In this document: positions 6,549 through 11,790 of the stretch, one piece after another
Layout: every line of letters starts with the position of its first letter
Numbering within the stretch: the stretch's first letter is position 1
NCBI GenBank assembly: GCA_937864375.1
Contig: CALMJO010000665.1
Location: 1-11,790, forward strand
DNA from: an uncultured Spirochaetota bacterium
GTDB lineage: Bacteria > Spirochaetota > UBA4802 > UBA5368
Length of the DNA: 11,790 nt
Reading direction: 5' to 3'
Made by a program: the position numbers and the translations under genes
The notes under the pieces: generated by a model
What the model was told of the DNA's origin: nothing
Database searches by the model: none
What the model saw: the letters and a program-made list of their open reading frames with translations, nothing else

Positions 6549-8717
6549 ATGAATACTGGAACGAAACGAACCAGCGTGCGCATCGTCGTCGCGGCAATGG
6601 CGCTTGCCTTCGCGGCCGGGTGCGCGAGCCAGGCGAAGGCGCCCGAGGTGGGGTCGCAGGCGCTCAGGTCCCTTGAAAAGCGAGGGAAAACGCACAACCC
6701 CAACGAGCCTCCCGGCTACGCGATGCTGCGCATCAGCACCGACATGCACACCACAAGGATAAACAGGATCTCGGTCGATGCGATGAACCGGTACGCGGCG
6801 ACGTCGTCCAACGACAAGACCGTCAAGGTGTGGGAGATTGCGACCGGCAGGCTCGTGACGACCCTGCGCCCGCCCATCGGTGAGGGAAACGAGGGCAAGC
6901 TCTACGCGGTGGCCATTTCTCCCGACGGCGGGACGGTCGCATGCACGGGATGGACGGGCTGGGACTGGCAGAGGCAGACCTCGATCTATTTTTTCAACAC
7001 GCAGACGGGAGACCTCGTGCGCCGGCTGGACGGGTTTCCCGGGGTGATTTTCCACCTGGTCTATTCGAAGGATGGAATACATCTTGGCGTCTGCCTTGAA
7101 GGAAGGTACGGGATGCGCATCTACCGCACCGCCGACTACTCGCTCGCGGGAAGCGACACCGACTACGGGGCGCAGTCGAACGGCGGCGATTTCGACATGC
7201 GGGGCCGCTTCGTGACGACATCGTATGACGGAAATCTCCGGCTGTACGACGCGGAGTTCAAGCTCGTTAAAAAGGTTGCGACCAATAGCTCGAGCGATCC
7301 CTCGCGCGTGCAGTTTTCGCCTGACGGCTCGCTCGTGGCCGTGGGATTCGACCGCCAGCCCAAGGTGGACGTCTATTCGGGCGAGGACCTTGACTACCGG
7401 TATTCGCCCGACACCGAGGGCGTGAAGTGGGGGCTCTTCAGCGTGGGATGGTCGATCGACGGGAACACGCTCTACGCGGGAGGGTCGTACGACAACAACG
7501 GCGTCGTGCCGCTCTTGAAGTGGACCCTGCAGGGCAGGGGGCCCAGGAAGGAGCTTCCCGCGTCGTCGGACTCCGTGCAGTTCATCATGCCCCTTGCAAA
7601 CGGCAACATCCTCTACTGCACATCCGAGCCCTCCTGGGGGGTTTTCAATCCCTGGGACCAGAGGGTGCTCTACGTGGCGCCGCCCATATCGAATTTTCGC
7701 TTCAAGACGAACCGGTTCACGGTGTCGCACGACGGCTCGACCGTGCATTTTGGCCTGAGCTACGACATGAAGGAGACGGCGCTCTTTTCAGCGAAGACGA
7801 GGACGCTCACGCGCGCGCCGCAGGCGCTCCCCGCCGGCCTGGACAGTGCGCGGGTGAACGCCGACGGCGTTGCACCGGCAAACTGGAAGCACAACCTGTC
7901 GCCCTCGGTGAACGGGAAGGCCCTCGCGCTCGACAAGAACGAGGCGTCGCGCAGCGTCGCCGTGGCGCGCGACGGATCGGGCATCCTCCTGGGCGCCGAC
8001 TGGTACCTCCGTTATTTCGATTCGTCCGGCTCTCTCAAGTGGAAGGTGCCGGCGCTGGGCGTCGCCTGGGACGTGAACCTTTCCGGCGACGGGAGGTTCG
8101 CGATCGCCGCGTTCGGCGACGGGACCATACGCTGGTTCCGCGTGTCCGACGGTGTGGAACTCCTGGCGATGTTCCCGCACAGCGACGGAGTACGTTGGGT
8201 AATCTGGACTCCGCGCGGTTATTTCGACGCGAGCGACAAGGGCGACGAGCTCATTGGATGGCATATCAACCAGGGGATGGACAAGGAAGCGCTCTTCTTC
8301 CCCGCATTCGCGTTCGCCGACGAGCTCCGGAAACCGGAGATTATTGACGAGGTGATGCAGACGGGCGGGACGGACGAGGAAGTGATTGCCAGGCGCGCCA
8401 TGAGCTACCCGGACGTGAGCGAGCTTATCCCGCAGATCATGAACGAAATCAGGAAAAACAAGGCCGGGAGAGACAAGGACCAGGCGCAGGTGGCAAGCAT
8501 CCACCAGGTGCATGCAAGGAACAACCAGGTCATCATCGCCTCTGGAAATATAGGAGAGACCCTCAAAATAGGGGACCGGGTGTACGTCAAGCTGGGTGAT
8601 ACCCGCGTGACGCTGGAGGTGGTGTTTCCCATGCAGACGGTCGCGAAGTGCGTCCCCGTGGGACAGGACGGGATGTACCTGAGGCTGTTGACGCCGGGGA
8701 TGCCCGTGTTCAAGTGA
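6549..8717 (+). CDS. WD40/beta-propeller lipoprotein, caspase-linked type without caspase
   Basis: A 722-residue secreted protein anchored by lipid: basic start, hydrophobic core and lipobox AAGC with Cys25. WD40-like repeats fill about 65-545, for example NDKTVKVWEIATGRLV (88-103), VQFSPDGSLVAVG (254-266) and GDGTIRWFRVSDGVELLAMF (523-542). The segment from WKHNLSPSVN (446) through RWVIWTPRGYFDAS (549-562) and DELIGWHINQG (566-576) is the conserved block otherwise met in bacterial WD40 proteins joined to caspase-like (C14) domains. No caspase His or Cys motif is present. Instead, a linker (about 600-655) leads to a small beta domain (about 656-722) with GDRVYVKLGDTRVTLEVVFP, SH3-like in appearance. 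Propellers are docking platforms, so a scaffold or ligand-binding role at the membrane is likely; the partner is unknown. GAGGAGG is seven bases before the ATG. The gene has its own promoter and no cotranscribed neighbour. Confidence 0.85.
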   Translation: MNTGTKRTSVRIVVAAMALAFAAGCASQAKAPEVGSQALRSLEKRGKTHNPNEPPGYAMLRISTDMHTTRINRISVDAMNRYAATSSNDKTVKVWEIATGRLVTTLRPPIGEGNEGKLYAVAISPDGGTVACTGWTGWDWQRQTSIYFFNTQTGDLVRRLDGFPGVIFHLVYSKDGIHLGVCLEGRYGMRIYRTADYSLAGSDTDYGAQSNGGDFDMRGRFVTTSYDGNLRLYDAEFKLVKKVATNSSSDPSRVQFSPDGSLVAVGFDRQPKVDVYSGEDLDYRYSPDTEGVKWGLFSVGWSIDGNTLYAGGSYDNNGVVPLLKWTLQGRGPRKELPASSDSVQFIMPLANGNILYCTSEPSWGVFNPWDQRVLYVAPPISNFRFKTNRFTVSHDGSTVHFGLSYDMKETALFSAKTRTLTRAPQALPAGLDSARVNADGVAPANWKHNLSPSVNGKALALDKNEASRSVAVARDGSGILLGADWYLRYFDSSGSLKWKVPALGVAWDVNLSGDGRFAIAAFGDGTIRWFRVSDGVELLAMFPHSDGVRWVIWTPRGYFDASDKGDELIGWHINQGMDKEALFFPAFAFADELRKPEIIDEVMQTGGTDEEVIARRAMSYPDVSELIPQIMNEIRKNKAGRDKDQAQVASIHQVHARNNQVIIASGNIGETLKIGDRVYVKLGDTRVTLEVVFPMQTVAKCVPVGQDGMYLRLLTPGMPVFK

Positions 8718-8730
8718 CGGGGGTCACTTG
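8711..8730. terminator. Hairpin shared by two convergent stop codons
   Basis: CAAGTGAC (8711-8718) and GTCACTTG (8723-8730) pair perfectly around a GGGG loop. The + strand stop TGA (8715-8717) lies in one arm and the minus-strand stop of cyaA (8724-8726) in the other, so both genes end AAG-TGA-C. No T-run follows on either strand, so bidirectional termination is plausible but unproven. Only six bases separate the two genes. Confidence 0.4.
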
Positions 8731-11453
8731 TCCAGCATGAACTCGATCTTGTACTTTTCGTGGAGATAGGGGGTTGAGCCCCATTCGAGGTCGGCGCTTT
8801 TCAGGTCGTTGAACACGAGCTCCCGCACGAGGGGATGGGTCCCGAATCCGCGCGTGCGCATGTCGGGGAGCCGCTCCTTCACGCTGTAGATTTCGTGCAG
8901 CGTCATGAACCCCGACGAAACCCCGTCGGGCAGGGCGATGTTGTAGAACGGCTCCTCGCCCATGTAGCGGGACACGGTCGCAGAGAGGGCGTGGCTGCCC
9001 TTGTAGCGCGTGAGGTACGATGTTTCGATCTCACGGGTCTCGTCCGAGATCGAAAGCTTCCCGATCCTGTCCCGGTTGTGCGCGTAGATCCTGATGCGAT
9101 TTTCGTCCAGCATGGAATAGCGGTCGCGCGCGCGCACGGCGGCGACCGTTTTTTTGCAGAACTCGTAGAGCGCGCACAGGCTCGTCTCCTTGAGCCTGCG
9201 GTGCTTCACGAAAAGGAACACGTTGTTCTTCTCGTTCACCACGCTGATGATCATGTGATCGTTTTTTTCCTCGTAGAGCGCCGTGATCGAATTGTCCTGG
9301 TGCAGCTTCATAAGCGCCGCCTGGGAGACGAGCGAGTCCTCGTCGCTGTGGAAGAGGCAGCGCAGCTCCTTCCTGGGTTTGAGCGACACCGTCGTGAAGA
9401 ATTTCCCCAGGCCGGAGAATACGTGGATGACCACCTCTCCCGCCTCCCGGTCGGCCATGATGATCTTGTCGTTGAACTGGGAGATGAAGCGGACACCGGG
9501 GCCGCCCGATGACTCCACGATTGCCGCATACGCTTCCTTGAAAAGGGTGAGCACGCGCTTGTAGATTTTTTTGAACGGCTCGGGAACGCTCACCGTGCAG
9601 TAGTCGTCAAACGGGCGCCCGAGCACGAGCCCGTCGGAGAGCACCTGCTGCAGCACTTTAAGGATGCCCTCCTCCGCCGCGTATTCCCGCAGAAAGGATT
9701 CTCCCCAGCTCGTGTAATAGAGATGGTGGACGCTTGCGATGGTGTCGGCGTTGTCGCGGTTGAAGTTCACCGCCAGCAGGTTCAGCATGCTGAAGGAGGA
9801 CTTGATGAAGTACTCGTTCTTCACGTGCGTGCGGTCGCCGGAAAAGAGGGTGTTCACCTGGTTGAGGAGCTCGGTGACAAGGGTCTGGTTCACCCTGACA
9901 TAGCCCGACTGAATATTGAGCCTGGAGAACACGGGATCGTAAATCTGGTTGAGGGTCATCCAGATGAGCAGCCGGATGAGGCTGGCTTCGATCCTGAGCG
10001 TGGTGCTCGTGATCTCGTCCTTCTGGTTCTTCACGCGCTTGAAGAGTCGCCATTCGCTCTCCTGGAGCCCCTGGCCCGAGGGCTCAATGTACAGGATCGC
10101 CTCGGAGGGGGTGTCCTTGAACGTGATGAACTGTTCGATCTTGTCCGGCTCTGCGGTGAAATGGGTCTTTATCTTCCGGCTGAGGAGAAGAAAATCGGTC
10201 TCCGAAATTTTCTTGTCCAGGCGCAGCGCGGGAAGCTGCGTCGTGATCTTCTGGTAGCTCAGCAGCATGAACTTGCGCACAGAATCCCAGAAGGCCTTTA
10301 CCCGGTTGAATTCCCATTCGTCGAACAGGTCCAGGTCCCGGATCGTCGCGATGTCCCACCCCCACTCCTTCACGTAGCGGAACATCACCGCAACCTTGTA
10401 GGGGATGTTTTTCTTGTCCTTGATGCCGATGTAGCGCGAGATCTGGGGATCGACCTTCAGGTAGAGGTTCTGCTTGAGGATGTCGACGAGCTTCCTGTCC
10501 TCGAGCACCCCCTGGTAATATTCGTACACCTCGCCGAACATGAGCAGGTAGGAGTCGAGTATGCTGTTGTCCAGGTTCTCCCTCAGTATGTTCGTTTTAA
10601 TACGCTGGGAGAGGAGCGGCGAATCGGCGTTGCCGAAGATGTATTTTTCCAGAACGCCTATCTTCAATATCGATTTAAAGGGATTGCCGAGCGACTTGAT
10701 GATCTGGAAGAGCGCGGCGCCCAGGAAGTCCTCCCTTGAAATTTCATAGAGGTTGCCCAGGTCCACGAAATCCTGCCGGAGATCCTCCGGGAGCCGGCTG
10801 AAGAGCTTGTCGTACTCTTCGTCGCGGACATACTGGGGAATCACCCACCAGAAGGGAATTTTCCCCGCGATTATGATGGAGCTCCGGAAGAACTCGTCCA
10901 TGAGCACGGCGCCCACGGTGGACCCGAACGCCTCCTCGTCGTCCTCGGCGAAGATGTTGTTCCTGATGCTCTCCACGTCGTTGATGAACAGGTGGACCGG
11001 GAGCTTTATCTCGGAGGAAACCCACTGCTGGATGGCCTCCACCTTTCTGTGGAAACGCTCCAGCTGTTCGGCGCCCGCGCTCCGGCGGTTGATGCACACC
11101 CAGTAGTCGAAGTCCGACTTCTTGTTGTAGGCGACCGTGCCCACGCTTCCCATGACCGCGAGCATTTCGACGAACCGGTCCTGGTGCGGCACCTCGGTCT
11201 TCGCGGCGGGGAACCTGCCGCGGATGAAGCGCTTCGTGTCCTCGTCGGGGGCATAGGAATGAATGCCCACCGGCACATCGCCCTCGATAAAGCCAGGAAG
11301 CCTGGGATTGTTCACAGAGAGAAGGAAGGGGACGAGATTGAGCGTACGTCGCACGTTGACGCTCGAGATGAGATTCTGGAAGCGCTCGAACTTGATATCG
11401 TTATAGCGCCGGAACCTGTCCCTGTTCTGAGTGATAGTCTCGATGAAATCCAT
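8724..11453 (-). CDS. cyaA: Class I adenylate cyclase
   Basis: A 909-residue cytoplasmic enzyme that makes cAMP from ATP, aligning by eye with enterobacterial CyaA (848 residues) over its whole length. Seen here are PGFIEGDVPVGIHSYAPD (53-70), the nucleotidyltransferase core MGSVG (101-105) with SDFDYWVC (113-120) giving the two metal aspartates D114 and D116, and GSTVGAVLMDEFFRSS (177-192). Further on come the LYLKV and KEWGWD segments, and the C-terminal half ends near IALPDGVSSGF. ATG 11453 was chosen because homology starts there; an upstream in-frame start at 11573 would only read antisense-frame sequence across the end of holA. There is no strong ribosome site, only AAAGAAA, and the holA stop lies five bases upstream, so translation is probably coupled to holA. 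In enterobacteria the C-terminal half responds to the sugar phosphotransferase system; whether that holds here is unknown. No cAMP receptor gene lies in the window. Confidence 0.93.
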   Translation of the reverse strand: MDFIETITQNRDRFRRYNDIKFERFQNLISSVNVRRTLNLVPFLLSVNNPRLPGFIEGDVPVGIHSYAPDEDTKRFIRGRFPAAKTEVPHQDRFVEMLAVMGSVGTVAYNKKSDFDYWVCINRRSAGAEQLERFHRKVEAIQQWVSSEIKLPVHLFINDVESIRNNIFAEDDEEAFGSTVGAVLMDEFFRSSIIIAGKIPFWWVIPQYVRDEEYDKLFSRLPEDLRQDFVDLGNLYEISREDFLGAALFQIIKSLGNPFKSILKIGVLEKYIFGNADSPLLSQRIKTNILRENLDNSILDSYLLMFGEVYEYYQGVLEDRKLVDILKQNLYLKVDPQISRYIGIKDKKNIPYKVAVMFRYVKEWGWDIATIRDLDLFDEWEFNRVKAFWDSVRKFMLLSYQKITTQLPALRLDKKISETDFLLLSRKIKTHFTAEPDKIEQFITFKDTPSEAILYIEPSGQGLQESEWRLFKRVKNQKDEITSTTLRIEASLIRLLIWMTLNQIYDPVFSRLNIQSGYVRVNQTLVTELLNQVNTLFSGDRTHVKNEYFIKSSFSMLNLLAVNFNRDNADTIASVHHLYYTSWGESFLREYAAEEGILKVLQQVLSDGLVLGRPFDDYCTVSVPEPFKKIYKRVLTLFKEAYAAIVESSGGPGVRFISQFNDKIIMADREAGEVVIHVFSGLGKFFTTVSLKPRKELRCLFHSDEDSLVSQAALMKLHQDNSITALYEEKNDHMIISVVNEKNNVFLFVKHRRLKETSLCALYEFCKKTVAAVRARDRYSMLDENRIRIYAHNRDRIGKLSISDETREIETSYLTRYKGSHALSATVSRYMGEEPFYNIALPDGVSSGFMTLHEIYSVKERLPDMRTRGFGTHPLVRELVFNDLKSADLEWGSTPYLHEKYKIEFMLDK

Positions 11454-11458
11454 TTTCT

Positions 11459-11790
11459 TTATGTATGCTGCGAAGGCGCGCCCTCGAAAAGATCGGCCAG
11501 GAACTGGAAAAGGGGGCGCGACTCCAGGCTTTTTAACGGGCGCGCGCTCTTGAGCCGGTAATCCGCGGCGCACAGCATTGGGAAGATCGCCGCGAGCCGC
11601 GTACGCGGATTCGTGCGCGCCTGCCGGAGAAAGGACTCCATGGAACGGGGGCGCACCCCCGCCTTCTGCGCGGCCTCGTCGCTCTGCATCCCGCCGCGCA
11701 GGAGCGCATGGTAAAGCTCAATCTGCTCCGCCTGCCTGAAAAGCTGCCCTAACACTACGAGCTCGGGCTGATTATTTTCAATCAATTTTT
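11459..11790 (-). CDS. holA: DNA polymerase III subunit delta, C-terminal part (cut by window edge)
   Basis: The last 110 or so residues of a protein that runs off the right edge. The sequence matches the helical C-terminal collar domain of the clamp-loader delta subunit: LVVLGQLFRQAEQIELYHAL, then AAQKAGVRPRSMESFLRQA, then LAAIFPMLCAADYRLKSA and a final LFQFLADLF. Delta binds the beta sliding clamp and opens it for loading on DNA. The frame is open through TTG at 11785 and AAA at the edge, so the apparent TTG start is probably an internal leucine codon. The gene ends TAA (11461-11459), five bases before the cyaA ATG. The family call rests on the overall pattern of this domain, which is less distinctive than an enzyme motif. 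Confidence 0.75.
   Translation of the reverse strand, partial: KLIENNQPELVVLGQLFRQAEQIELYHALLRGGMQSDEAAQKAGVRPRSMESFLRQARTNPRTRLAAIFPMLCAADYRLKSARPLKSLESRPLFQFLADLFEGAPSQHT

Noticed and set aside
6384..7748. Long open frame on the minus strand (454 codons) opposite the WD40 gene
   Set aside because: Its product is rich in Arg, His, Val and Pro with no family pattern, as expected opposite a GC-rich gene. The + strand gene has a signal peptide, repeats and a ribosome site.
9723..10739. Plus-strand open frame of 338 codons inside cyaA
   Set aside because: It is the antisense shadow of a conserved coding region and shows no recognisable domain.
11454..11573. Forty-residue N-terminal extension of the adenylate cyclase
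   Set aside because: It overlaps the end of holA in another frame, its residues look like out-of-frame sequence, and homology to CyaA begins at the ATG at 11453.
11646..11661. Hairpin CGGGGG-CGCA-CCCCCG
   Set aside because: It lies inside the conserved holA coding region and is likely a result of GC-rich codons.

Overview
The window is GC-rich chromosomal DNA from a Gram-negative-type bacterium. It carries two lipoprotein signal peptides, a REC-GAF-HD-GYP regulator, a rhomboid protease and a full-length class I adenylate cyclase. The adenylate cyclase beside holA and the style of the WD40 lipoprotein suggest Spirochaetota, or less likely a deltaproteobacterial lineage. This is inference from gene content; no rRNA or other marker is present. 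Genes are densely packed and no stretch over 300 bases lacks a gene.

Left block (1-5290, all + strand). A possible 3' tail of an unseen gene is followed by an HD-domain phosphohydrolase (68-817). After a 78-base AT-rich gap with promoter-like and palindromic sequence comes a response regulator with an HD-GYP output (896-2536), predicted to hydrolyse c-di-GMP. A rhomboid protease follows 18 bases later (2555-3445). After an 83-base gap there is a two-gene unit, a PaaK-type arylacetate-CoA ligase (3529-4824) and a tandem-ACT protein (4837-5265). It is closed by a strong hairpin that starts in the stop codon.

Middle (5409-8717, + strand). A penicillin acylase-family (S45, Ntn-hydrolase) lipoprotein gene is broken. 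Its N-terminal and C-terminal parts are readable, but the middle, including the nucleophile serine, is missing, and three frame changes are needed to read what remains. A good sigma70-type promoter begins in its stop codon and drives a 722-residue WD40-type lipoprotein. This protein has the signature found in caspase-linked WD40 proteins but no caspase domain.

Right block (minus strand, 11790-8724). The 3' end of holA (DNA polymerase III delta) is followed after 5 bases by cyaA (class I adenylate cyclase), which converges on the WD40 gene. The two stop codons lie in opposite arms of one perfect hairpin.

Second-messenger functions recur (HD-GYP for c-di-GMP, CyaA for cAMP, an HD hydrolase), but they sit in separate units and nothing shows that they work together. 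I see no mobile element, CRISPR array, tRNA, rRNA or convincing new multigene system. The most notable items are the decayed acylase, the caspase-less WD40 lipoprotein and the coupled holA-cyaA pair.
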